Shown here in pieces: positions 22,502-33,769 of a stretch of DNA of 64,000 nucleotides. Source of the DNA: Gnetum montanum (taxonomy: Eukaryota; Streptophyta; Gnetopsida; Gnetales; Gnetaceae); NCBI GenBank assembly GCA_015680685.1, contig MNCI01004872.1:1027882-1091881 (forward strand), read 5' to 3'. The position numbers were made by a program, and so were the translations under genes. The first letter of the stretch is position 1. Every line of letters starts with the position of its first letter. The notes under the pieces are model-generated. The model searched no databases. It was not told the DNA's origin and saw only the letters and a program-made list of their open reading frames with translations.

Positions 22502-25500
22502 TGTAACACCCTTCTTTCTACCCTTAGGATGAAGATCAATACATGGGGTAGAATAGATAACAAAGGTTGGTCATGGTAGAGTAATGAAATCAATTCATTC
22601 TAACCAAGAAAAAGGAAGTATGGTTAAGCCATGACTAAGAGGAAGAAGAGATTAAATGACAATATAATGGGAACAAATTATATCTTCTAATATTAAGATG
22701 AATATGTATACAAGTAATATTAATTTAAATTATAAGCATCCACTAAGAAAATCTTACATCAATGACATTATAATTTCCAACATCTTACATAAAGAAATAT
22801 GATAAGCTCTCATTGTGACTACATAATTCATAATCCATATGAGTATACTATAAAAGATCAAACACGTGAGTCGAATTATTATACATATATTAATTAAATA
22901 GAAATTATAATTCCAAATATCATATAATTTAATGTTTTGTTATGAAAATATCCAATGTACCACATGTATTCCATGCTCTTCCTAGCACAAAGTATATGTA
23001 CATAAAAAAAATATCAGCTACCATTGAGTGAGTAACCTTGGCATCATCTTCTAGCTGAATCAAGGATGGGTCTCATGGGGGCTAGGTAGGGCATGGAAAC
23101 TTACAAAACAATCAATACAAAGCATATCCAAGCATACAACCACTATAACATTCAAGATTAACCATGGAAAATATGCCTTAAATCTAATACCATACATCTA
23201 TCAATGCAAAGAATATCTAGAAATACAACCATCACAATCATCATGTAGCCATGAGTCCACAAACATTCCAAGATCCCAATGACATAAAATTATTCATCAA
23301 GAATGGGATATATCCATTTGACCATCATAATAATCCAAATCCAACATCCATCCACTCCACCCATCAACCAAGCAAACAAGAAGACTATCATGCACCACAC
23401 CAATTGTTAATGTGTATCAAGTTGTCATGAATACTTTCCAATTTCCAACATAAATTTTTTAATAAAATATCAAATTACCATGCACATGGATTTATAATTA
23501 GTCTCAATGAATCAAGGTGATCCTTGTATATACCTAACCAAGCTTTGAACCAAGGTGGTCCTTGTGGATACCCAACTAGGGTTCCCAAACATATTGGTGC
23601 TAGAGGTGTCCTTACAAATACCCACCTCTAGAAATCTAGAGGCATCCAATAAGACCAATGAGCTATGGATCATCCTATCCTACCATATGGGGCCTATAGT
23701 GAAAGCCACATTAGTGCACTAACAATGAGGGTCAATCAAAAAAATCATCTTCAAGAAGCCTCATCTCCAATGGGCCACACAATTGGTGCTCCATCATCTA
23801 ATCACATAGCAAACAATCAAGCCATGGCATCATCTAGGCATCTCAAAATCACAAACCAACATTGATGGTGGAGGGACTCAACAAAAAATAGACCATCAAT
23901 CCAACATGTCATATTGCAATGGAAATTTTAGCAATTCCAATGATTTAAGTATCCAACAAAATCTAATCAACCAAGGGTTAAATGCATATTCAAGGGATCC
24001 AAAACCTCCAAAATTTCAACACTCATTCACTAGATTGTGCCTTATAAAATGTTCATAGATTGACAATAAATTAAAATCCAAATCCTTTAAAAAATTTGAA
24101 ATGGGAAATATCCAACAATAACTCCAAAAGAAGACATAGCAACACAAGGATCAAAAATAGAAAATTATTCTCAACTTATGATTTACTAGATCTTAGGTAA
24201 ACTAGACAACCATAAATGACACTCCCATAACTCACACATCCCTATGAATTTTCTCATAATTAATGATTCATTTGAAAGCTAATATCCATACCTAGTTACT
24301 ATTACATATTTAAACAATTATAGATTCAATGCTATAGATGTTAGTTTAACATCCTATGTAATCAGAAATAGAGATAAAATGAGTTTCTAATAGTAAATTA
24401 CTAATAACTAAATCAAAATAGAACCTTTACCACTAATTCTACTTCTACTAAGAACATAACATCCAAGGCTAAGTCGCATAAAAATTTCAAGAGAAAATAC
24501 ACTACAGATAAGATGTTATAAATAGATGAATCTCTATATTATTCTTTGCATAATTTTAGACATCTCTAAAAAATGGTCTCATAAAGCTTTCTATATAGCT
24601 TTATTTTCAATGATTCTACCTAAATATAGCACATATTAAAACAAATTATAACATATAAAAAATGTAGAACTATATCTATAAAAAAATACTGAGATATAAC
24701 CTCAACTTTAGACCCTATTGAAATTATTCTAATTCTAGATAGTGTTGAAAGAATGATCCACAACGCCTCATCTACCACAAATTTTTATCTAGGTCCTTCA
24801 TGAAAGTTGTAGATAATATTATGAGGAATCAAAAAATAGATAGATACATAGATATTAATTAAATTCAAAGTATAGAGAGAGATATGAGTATTCTACAAAG
24901 TGCTATATAGATCATCTTGAACACTCCAACATGGAAGATTCATAGAAAGTGCATTAAATCAAGAAAAATAATAAACTAACCACTAAAGCTATAGATCTAG
25001 AATGTTGTAGCATAAAAAATCAGAAATATAATAGATCTATAAACTTTTACATCAATTAAAAACAAAATCCAACCCCAATCTATGCAAAACTTGGTGATTT
25101 GACATAACCATGAAAAGGGGGCCAAGATTACTAACCTATATATTGCTAGCTTATGTTACTTGAGTCTTCCCACATGCTCTATAGACTAGCAAGCTGCTCA
25201 CACTTCTCCAACCTAGTAGCCCTCCAACCCAAGAGCTAAGAGACTAGGAATGCTTTAGGTTAAGGAATTGGGTGGTACTTAAAGGCTTCTTTCCTACTTC
25301 ATCTACCCCCAACCCATGTGACCTAGCTACCCTCTCTCATCTACCTCCTAGACCCATGTGACTCATCTACCTTTCTTCACTTTAATCTAAGTAATAACCA
25401 AAGTAAAATAAAAAGTATAAATTACCTGGTTAAATGACATTTCATGCCATCATATCCATCATAGCCATACTACACCCATGCCATAGCCTTCATGAGAACT

Positions 25501-25695
25501 TGCCACAACTCATTCACCCAATTAGTGCACACCAATGATAGGTAAAAATCATTAATCATGTGTAATGGTAAAAATGAGTAATAAAAATTTATCATATGCT
25601 AAGAAAAACTAATTATGCATATATAAAATAGTTTATATATATTATTAACCATCCTTAATCATTTTGAAGCCTTTTCTAAAATACAGGTTGTTACA
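22502..25695. mobile_element. 3.19 kb TGTAACA...TGTTACA insertion, probably a solo LTR
   Basis: Ends are TGTAACACCC (22,502) and GGTTGTTACA (25,695): a 10-bp inverted terminal repeat with one mismatch, and TG...CA. The same tandem array lies on both sides. No coding motifs inside, and the sequence differs in character from its surroundings. Long LTRs starting TGTAACAC are typical of plant gypsy elements such as Tekay/Del-type chromoviruses, so a solo LTR is the best reading. A non-autonomous terminal-inverted-repeat element is the alternative. Flanks AAAAT and AAGAG do not form a clean duplication. Confidence 0.6.
23517..23650. repeat. Three-unit degenerate tandem repeat
   Basis: CAAGGTGRTCCTTGT..ATACC-type units recur about every 40-45 bases. 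The third unit is diverged. It lies within the 3.19 kb insertion. Confidence 0.6.
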
Positions 25696-25696
25696 A

Positions 25697-26090
25697 AGAG
25701 ACAACAAATCTATTTTCTAGTTTGGAAAACCTCAATGCTTTTACATTCCATCCATCATGAACTCGGTGTTTTTTCTTTTCTTAGTTCTATAGGCCAACAT
25801 TTATGGTTTTCCTTGGTCCTAGGGACTAGCATTTTTGCTTTCCTTATCTTGGACAAGTAGAGATTTTTCAATCCTTATCTTGTAGAAAAGTGTTTTTGTA
25901 ATTTGTATGCCTTGGGAGCCAAAATTTTTGTAATTATTGATCTTAGAGACCAATATTTTTGTAGTTCTTAGTCTTGGAGGCTAGGACTTTTCTAATTTCT
26001 AACCATAGAGACTAGCATTTTGGTAATTCCTCGTCTTCAAGACTAGCATTTTCTATTTCCTAGCTATTACAAGTCCTAAAATTTTGGTTT
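25697..26090. repeat. Degenerate tandem array (TAGCATTTTT type), right part
   Basis: Continuation of the array at 20,950-22,490: GGGACTAGCATTTTTGC, GGAGCCAAAATTTTTGTAATT, GAGACCAATATTTTTGTAG, GAGACTAGCATTTTGGTAATT, spaced about 35-45 bases. Confidence 0.7.
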
Positions 26091-26336
26091 CAGCTATGTG
26101 TCTATTTTATTTTCTATGTTAAATATCCCTTGACAACTATTTGGTAAAATGTACAAGTCCATTTAGATTTGGTTTATAATGTACAAGTCCAAGCATGATT
26201 CAAGTTGTATTCAAATTTTATCTTATATGCATCCATGTTTCCTAATGTTGATGCTATTGACTTTCTATTTTAGGTCAATTTCTTATTTTTATTATCACCA
26301 TTTTCTTATTCTAATGGTTGGTTATTTTGTTTGTAG

Positions 26337-27950
26337 GCTATGCTAAAGAGGATCCTTGTCATCATAGAGCTAGTGAACATACTGTGTTGTATGAGAATGG
26401 CCTTCCCAAATAGTTCTATGCCCAACAAGACTCTCCATGAAAAATCTAATGTATGGTTTAGGTGTAGGACTAAGGATTTCCTATTGTATCTAGTACATAA
26501 CTTTAGTATGATGTTATGATTACATTTGACTGCAGACATCTTTATTGTGATCGTAGGGACAATTTTAGCAAGATTCTAAAATTATATTTTAGAATATATT
26601 TAAGATAATCCCATGGATTGCATGGAATTAGAGCATCATGGGACTACCTATTTTACAGGAATTCATCAATTATCCTAGATTTGGAAGATGCTAGCATACT
26701 TGTAGTTTAATGATGATAACACTCTATTGTTGGATCATAGGCTAGTAAATTTATTTCAAAGTCCTTTAGGAAATGTTTACATGTTAGAGGAGTAAGTTTT
26801 TATGTAATTCAACATGTTTATGTTTGCTTTTTATGGTCACTTGTTTGGCTTATTTTATGTGCTTCTATAGGTTTCTTGTTTAGAGGGGAGGGCTCATTGC
26901 AAATAACTAGAACTTGCCTCTGGCCCATATAGTCCTAGAGGAGTTCACTAAAGGAGACAACATTATAGTGCAAGTGATAAACCAGCTTGGCATAGAGGCT
27001 ATGAGATACAAGATGTACTAATTTGAAGTGCATTAATGATGTATGATTATCAAATGCGTCCATGAATTTTGGGATCTTCCAAACTATGGCATGTGGGTAT
27101 TAGTCCATTAGAAAACTTTCACTTTGCATACTAAATTAAGTGTGATCTATTTTTATTTTTTATTATTTATATATGTATGAATTTTCATGGTTTATTTTGG
27201 TTATATTTTAATGATTTATGACTTGATAAGCTAACCAGGTTTTTATCCAAATAGATTTCATAAGGATGTCTACTATTACCATGATTAGTTCTAGTTGAAC
27301 TAAAGAAAAGGTACTTCTCAAATGGGTTGAGGTGGACAAGGCCAAATAATGGTTATCCAATAAAGGTTTTGAAGAAATATAGTAGAGGATATTGGATATA
27401 GTCTTGTTTAATCTGTTTATGCTTCCTAGTCTCACTTCTTCACCTATGGAGATGTTAAATTTAATTAACTCCTTCAACAAGGATACCACAGAATTTTGCA
27501 CTTATGTTTATGACTTACCTATGGTTTTGACTATTGATGAGGAGTTATTCCATAACTTGTTTGGAATTTCTTGTGAAGGGGTCAAGATGGTAGAACAATG
27601 AGAAAAATATTCAAACCACAAGAAGCTTTTAGAGACTTATTTAAAATCTCCTCCTAGTGTTACACTGTCCTTAAAGAACTATGATATAAAGGAGGTTAAT
27701 GAGTTATATCATTTGTTTCATTCAATATTTTTCCCTATGTTTCTATAATAGAAGAAAAATATGGGGTTGCAACATGCTTGGATGATGAGAAAGGTGGTAA
27801 TAGATGGGACTAGATTTGAGTGGGCTAGTATCTTGATCATAGGGCTTCAGGTTGAAATTCAAAAGCTTTGTAAGAAAGTCACCTCCATGTATCACATACA
27901 CTTGATATTTTCAATGCATATTTAAAGAGATTTGTATAGTTCTTAGTGGT
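26337..27950 (+). pseudogene. Antisense exon-like coding block 1 inside the Tat element, unidentified
   Basis: A series of coding-like stretches on the strand opposite to gag-pol, each preceded by a T-rich tract and AG (e.g. TTTTGTTTGTAG before 26,337 and GTGCTTCTATAG before 26,871). Legible parts include EFTKGDNIIVQVINQLGIEA (26,940-27,000), a 69-codon open stretch 27,392-27,601 (MDIVLFNLFMLPSLTS...) and WASILIIGLQVEIQKLCKK (27,820-27,880). Several stops fall at Trp-like positions. Extra antisense ORFs are known in plant Ty3/gypsy elements of Tat and Athila type. I do not recognise this one. A captured host gene is the alternative. Confidence 0.4.
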
Positions 27951-27984
27951 GAAGTATAATGTAAAGTGGGTGAAACATGACATG

Positions 27985-28130
27985 TGTTGAATTTGGAAGT
28001 CTTGATTCCTATCATGGATAAACCAAAAGATCTAAGCATCAAAACAATTTTAATCCTAAATCCCAAAGGCCTCCAGAAAATAGGACTCAGGGTGCCTTAG
28101 ATGGTCTTGCCAATCACCTAGGGGCTTATG
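27985..28130. repeat. Diverged third copy of the Tat LTR edge
   Basis: GTGCCTTAGATGGTCTTGCCAATCACCTAGGGGCTTA (28,091-28,127) closely resembles the same region in both Tat LTRs (16,28x and 47,26x). Upstream there is a weak parallel beginning TGTTG. The resemblance stops after about 145 bases, so it is either a piece of LTR or the edge of a related family's LTR. Confidence 0.6.
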
Positions 28131-28159
28131 AAGTATGAATGGGAGTGGTTTTGGAAATG

Positions 28160-28300
28160 CAAACATGATCATAGATGAAATAAAAAAGTGAAATTGAAAA
28201 TAAAAATGGAAAAGTAAATGGGAATAAGAATGAAAATGAGAATAGAAATGGCCTACTGAAAAGGAAATGGAAATAGAATTGTAGTTAAAATGAAATTCAT
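28160..28300. repeat. Purine-rich GAAATG-type tract
   Basis: Nearly all A/G/T on the + strand with recurring GAAAATG, GGAAATGG and GAATAAG words. Low complexity. Confidence 0.7.
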
Positions 28301-28803
28301 AAGAAGTATGGAAGAATTGGATTCATGATGTATAATTTTGTGCCAAGGGCACAAGAAGTTTCTTGTCGATGCTTAAAATCCATTGGAGAAGGCACTACTG
28401 CATGATCTTATTTCTTCCCAACTTTGGTTTTCTACAAATTTTCATTAGATTCCAAAAAGTCTAGAACATGAGAATAGGATTACGCTTTCAGTGTAATGGT
28501 AGTTATGTGGGGGTTTCTATAACCAACATAGTGCTAGTTTCTACCATTGAAAGTATAGTTAGATTACAAATGGGTTTGATGGGTGATGGAGGCTCAAAAT
28601 TGCTATGAAGGTTAAAAATTTCAAATTGCTAAAATTGTTGTATAGGATGCAAATGCCAAAATTTTAGAACCTAAAAATGGTATTAATGTTGAATAATTAT
28701 AAGGTTAGGATTACCATTTTTGGGTTTTCTATTGACTACCATTGATTGCTGATAGATTGGCATTGATTATGAGTTGCAACAGTCATCTACTACCAATGTA
28801 GTT

Positions 28804-29087
28804 GGTCATCTACTATTAGCGTAGTTGTCATTTGTGGTAAGTTTTGAATGGACTACAAACACAAAACCCATCTATTTATGATAAGTAGTAAAGAGACTTT
28901 TTTGACTACACTAGTAGTGCTTTGGCTATGTTGCAAGTGCTCAATGGTCATCTATTGTCAGCGTAGTTGCCATTTATGGTAAGTTTGGAATGGACCATAG
29001 CCACAAAACTCATCTGTTTACTATAAATAGTAAACTAACTTTTGTGAATATACTGACACCATTTCTACTATGCTAGCATTGGTGGAC
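28804..29087. repeat. 142-bp tandem duplication
   Basis: GGTCATCTAY...AGCGTAGTTG...CATTTRTGGTAAGTTT at 28,804 recurs at 28,946 (offset 142), with clear matching over at least 95 bases and weaker matching to the end of the unit. No coding function seen. Confidence 0.85.
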
Positions 29088-29307
29088 TCTATTGAGGTTA
29101 TTGAAAAATGACAAAAGTGGTGGAAAATGTTGGAAACTGTTGAAATGATGGAATTCATTGGAAAGTGCAATGCCTAATGAAGAATGCTATCTACATTGGT
29201 CATTTCTGACTTGGAGTGATTCTGCTAGTTGTTGTTGGAGAAATGGAAATTCCAACAATTCCAGCATTGCACTTTTGCTAGGTATTAGTGGGGACTATGT
29301 TAGCTAA

Positions 29308-29385
29308 TATGACTACTAAAAGTGTACTTACTATGTCTACTAAAAATGTAACTATAGTGACTACTAAAAATGGCTTCATTGTAGT
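29308..29385. repeat. Three short tandem repeats (TGACTACTAAAAATG)
   Basis: ATGACTACTAAAAGTGTA, ATGTCTACTAAAAATGTAA and GTGACTACTAAAAATGGC follow at intervals of about 25-27 bases, just left of the Athila-like insertion. Confidence 0.8.
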
Positions 29386-29413
29386 TGGGGCTATAACCCT
29401 ACAAAAACCCATG

Positions 29414-30249
29414 TGATGAGTGGTGGGGTACCCCTATGCCCAACCATATGAATTACTAAGGCATTACACATGATCTAGTCAAATTCTATGGACCTATAGT
29501 TATCTCATACACTAGTTCCTCTAGGAAGTGAAATGGCATTGAGAATGTTCATTATCTTCCCAACTACACTTGTGAGGCTCAAGGGTATGGTTTAAGTGTA
29601 ATTGAGGTATAAGAATTTTTGTCATTTTATATTTTATAGATGTAATCACATGCAATAAGAATAAGGGTAGAGGATATTGAAAACTAATGTCTATTATCTA
29701 TTTAGCCTAACATAAGTAACTACTCCACTTTCCTGAACATATCTTGAACACATATAGCATTGCTGGGTTACCAAACATTAAGTGTTGCTAGGTTACCAAC
29801 TACTATATGAATGCTCGAAGTGGTTGTGCTCAAATTCATTAAAGTAAAAAATAGAAAATTAAAATGCAATAAGGAAAATATTAAGCTATTCTTAGTACTG
29901 CAAGTGTTGTCAAAAGAGTTTTTTTTATTCTCGTCACACTGCTATGCTCAAGTACATCAGTGCTTGAACAAAGAACCATACACACTTTTGAATCCTTTTG
30001 CAAACACTTAAAAAATATTCCAACTCTAGGGGGTAAAAAGAGCAAGAGCTTTACTACTTTACTTAAAAACTGAAAACTAACTAATAAAAAAAACTTCTAA
30101 AAACTAGAGCCCAGGTGCAGTATTTATAGATTTAGGTTATATACCTTGACATCAAACATCTGATGTCAAATCCAGGCCATGATGTTGGGTACACAAAGTT
30201 ATGGTGTAGGGCTATGATGTCATGGTCAACATCAAACATTGATTCATCA
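29414..30249 (-). repeat. 3' LTR of the Athila-like element
   Basis: 836 bp. On the - strand it starts TGATGAATCA, has TATA-like CTATAAATAC at about 30,120-30,129, and ends ACCCCACCACTCATCA. Paired TTGGTAACC motifs (29,758-29,800) match the other family LTRs. A hairpin with arms TTGACATCA/TGATGTCAA and a 6-base loop lies at about 30,147-30,170. Just outside the start, CATGCGAGTA on the - strand is the polypurine-tract equivalent. Confidence 0.92.
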
Positions 30250-32480
30250 TACTCGCATGACTGAATGAAAACTTATCCTTGAGTGAAGAAGAGGAGAAAC
30301 AAATTCTTTACAATATAACATATTGGGTAAATATGGGATTATTAATTGACATGAAAAACTAACTCAGATGAAGTAGACATACAGACTCTAAGTGCCCAAG
30401 TATATAGAATAACAATTTTTATAACATTGGATGTTCATGAGAAGAGGAGTAAACACCCTGGAGGATATTGACACCCAACACCTCTTAGTAGCAAGAGAAT
30501 GAGAGAGAGAAGAGATCCTTTGATCATGAATGATCCTCATTGTGTGATATTACTACATCATCTTTGGTGAAGATAGTCCCACCTCTAGTCCATGCTTCCC
30601 ACTAAAATCACAATAGGATCATGAATTAGTATGTAATGTGTAACACATAGTAATTAAATGGCTTGTCTCATTGGTGGTTGCACTTGGCTAAGTTGTGATT
30701 ATGGTAGATTGGTTTCTTTAAGTAGTGTTAGTAAGAAGGCTGAAAAATAGGATAAAATAGATAAGTGGTCCACTAGATCAGACAAATGTTTAAGACAAGG
30801 AAATATTTGAAGAGGGTATAACAATTCACAATAATAAAAAGAAAATTTCACTTGAAAAATATTTTGAAAATGTGCACAACTAGATGTCATTGATGGGATA
30901 AACAAAAAAGAATTTGATTGTGAAAATGCCTAAGGATAAAGAACTTAACTAATCCAACCAAAAGCTATGCAAGTGGGTCTTTCCCAAAGTAGGCACAAGC
31001 ATTTTATACCCTTGCATAACTTCAAACCAAAGAGTTCGTGGGCTCTATGGATGACTAATGGTTATAGAAGGTTAAGTACAAAAACTTGGAAGTCACTAAC
31101 TAAGAATTTTGACACATCAAACTAGGACATCAAACCAAAACATGAAACCAGTAGTGAGGTGAAACATAGAAAGCATGGATGGATAAGAGAGAGAGTGTGT
31201 GGAATGGAGTTCCTAATCACGGTCACATGAAGTCCCTTGATGATTTTGTGGTTAAATGACTTGATAGGATCCATCCTTAATCTAGAGTAAAACCAGCCAC
31301 TTTCAGTGACTTTGCATTAACATTCTAAGACCAATCCATCCCTTGAGACACAAGAGTGCTCCCATAGAACAACCACTATTCCAAATTAGAGAAGAAGTAG
31401 GAAGTGAGGAAGGGCCTTAGTTAGAGGAGACGAGTTACATAACCAATTCTTGTAGCCCATTTATTCTATCTAAGGGATGTGCTTTGAATTCCCATTGTGT
31501 TTGTTTTTTTTATTTTTTTGAAATGGAAACCACACTATGCAAAGACACATGCATTTATTTTATCCAAGGGGTATTCTTTGAATCCTCATCTTCTTTTTTC
31601 TTTCTTGATGAGAACCACACCATGTGAGAATGTATGCATTTATTTTGTCCTAAGGGTATGCTTTGAATTCTCATCAATGTTTTTGGATAAGAACCACACC
31701 ATGCAAGGACTTATTCAACTTCCTTTATTGATTGACATGGAATGGTGAGAAATTCATGGAAACACACATGCACCTAGGCAAATAGAAAAGTACAAAGAAT
31801 ACCAAATCCCCTTGAGGTCACACCCTATTCAAACCTTTGAATCCTTCCCAATTATGGAAACTATAAAAGTCACAAATTTAATAAAATTTTATTAATGAAA
31901 AAGGGACTATATAGGTTTCCAAAACAAGAAAAAACATAGAGCATGTGGATGGATGGATGTTGTGAACTCACTACTTATTACATGAAAAATAAACCATGTC
32001 CTAATTATCTATAATGAAATTCAAAGCTAGATACTAGACATCAACAATCAAATAACAAAAATAGTACATACCACCATCAAGTAACACATTACCAATGTAC
32101 TTGTCACTTATTAAAAAAAAAGTTATAAAATCACATCAAATAAAAGAAAATATAGATGAAAATGTAAATTATTCAAAAAATATCAAATGTACTAATGATA
32201 GTGAAAAAAAATTTAGAAAATATTAATAACATAAAAACAAAAGATGTAAAACAAAAAGTTGTAAAATGAAAAATGTATAAAACAAAAAATGTTTAAAAAC
32301 TAAGTTACTTGAATGGTTAGCATGGTTGGCCATCTCCCCAATGACTAAGTTGAAAGGAAGAGATTCAAAATATGGAATGTGGTTATTGATTAGATAAGGT
32401 GCTTGTTGTATTAGCTAGATTATGCTCATAGAAAAGCTTAATTTGTTGGATGTTAACTAGATCTTTCTTGTTTGGGCTCT
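30250..32480 (-). other. Athila-like 3' non-coding region
   Basis: No envelope-like or other ORF is recognisable between integrase and 3' LTR, although Athila elements often carry one there. Contains the tandem repeat at 31,450-31,720 and an A-rich AAAATGT-type tract at about 32,195-32,295. Confidence 0.6.
31450..31720. repeat. Three tandem units of 85-94 bp
   Basis: CATTTATTYTRTC..AAGGG...CTTTGAAT starts at 31,458, 31,552 and 31,637. Each unit also contains GARAACCACACYATG. It sits in the 3' untranslated region, where plant gypsy elements often generate tandem repeats. Confidence 0.85.
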
Positions 32481-33640
32481 AAAGTTTATAGATCATCATG
32501 GCCCCTAAAGGAAAAGTTTCATAAATGATATAAGGTTCTTCTCACAATGTTTGAAACTTAGTTCATTGAGGTATGTGTGTGGGTTCTAGTTGAGAACCTT
32601 ATCTCTTAGTTGAAATTTAAATTTTCTAATTTTTAGGTCATGATGCTTTTTGTTATAAGTCTTATACAACTCATTAGATGATAAGGTCACTAATCGATTT
32701 TCACCTAGTAGGTTGAGATTCATTAGCCTTTACTTTTGGGCTAGACATAAGTTAAGGTTAAGATCACAAGTTTTTGAAAGTATATGAAGTCCAAACTAAA
32801 TAGGAAGCATTGGTAGTTTTCCATACACAAGCTCATAGGGATAATAGCCTATAGGAAGTTTCCAAGTTGAGCGGTAGGCCCAAAGGGCATTGTTGAGTTT
32901 TGTGCTTCATTCCTTCCTATACTTGCGAATAGATCTTGTTAGTATTCTTGTGATTTCCCTATTGGTAACCTCAACTTGATCATTAGCTTGGGGATGGTAA
33001 GGTGTTGTGAGTTTGTGTTCAACCCCCAAGTTTTGCATGAGCTTCCAAAAAGTAGTGCCTATAAAATGAGTTTTATTGTCAGAAATTAATGCATGTGGCA
33101 CACCAAACCTATTTAGAACATATTTTTATAAAAACTAACTAGTAGTAGAGGATGTATAATCAATGATGGTTGTTGCTTTTAACCATTTCATACAATAGTC
33201 AATAGCAGCTATGATGTATGCCTTTTCATTTGAAATGGATATGATGGGACCCATGAAATCAATGCCCCAAATGTTAAATGGTTTTAATGGTTGAATCCAT
33301 TTTTGAGGTCCCTCCATTTGAGTAGTAACTCCACCATCTTGTTGGAATAATTTACAAGAGCAGATAAAATGGTGAGAATTCTTGAAGAGTGTTGGCCAGT
33401 AGTACCCTACCATTCAGGTTTTAATGGGTATGCATCTCCTAGCAAAGTGTCCTCCACAAGGACCTTCATGAGAATCTTGGAGAATGCATAGTTGATTGGC
33501 ATCAAAGATACACCAATGAACTAGGCCATTATTGCACACCTTATAGAGGTGTTTGTTGATCTCCATGAAGTGCTTTACCTCATGAAGAAACTATTATTTC
33601 CTTTGGTGGTCCAATCCTTATTGAATCTCCTGAGTGAGAA
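32480..33640 (-). pseudogene. Athila-like integrase, degraded
   Basis: On the - strand: zinc-binding HHCC region with 'HEGPCGGHF' (about 33,440-33,466) and CSCKLF (about 33,350-33,367). The catalytic core has IWGIDFMGP (about 33,250-33,275), ALISDNKTHF (33,062-33,092) and TTPYHPQANDQVEVTNREI (32,945-33,003), keeping D, D and E. The tail has 'ALWAYRS' and 'LVYGKLP', as in Athila ('LWAYRT...LVYGK.CHLPVE'). Two open pieces of 92 and 64 codons remain. Stops are mainly at Trp or Gln positions. Confidence 0.92.
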
Positions 33641-33769
33641 GATAGGTGAGAATATTATCATACCATTTTGGCTCATTGGAAATTTGGTTAGTTATTAATC
33701 CAAAAAAGAGAAGTTCATCAAGAAATGTATCAAATAATGGGTTTTCATCCTCTTTGTCATCCCATCACA

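Noticed and set aside
16194-29413. Separate Tat element with LTRs at 16.2 kb and 28 kb
   Set aside because: The 28 kb match covers only about 145 bases and lacks a primer site and target duplication. The pair 16.2/47.2 kb fits in length, ends, primer and flanks. Kept only as an alternative.
31497-31748. 83-codon + strand open frame as a protein
   Set aside because: It is produced by the three tandem repeat units and shows the same peptide repeated. No sign of coding.
30250-32480. Envelope-like gene in the Athila-like element
   Set aside because: No long frame with signal or membrane segments. The 68-codon - strand frame at 30,699 is hydrophobic in parts but isolated and not conserved as far as I can see.
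32499-32560. + strand ATGGCCCCTAAAGGAAAAG resembling the MAPKRRE start
   Set aside because: Falls opposite the integrase tail of the - strand element, lacks the acceptor-like context, and soon hits stops.
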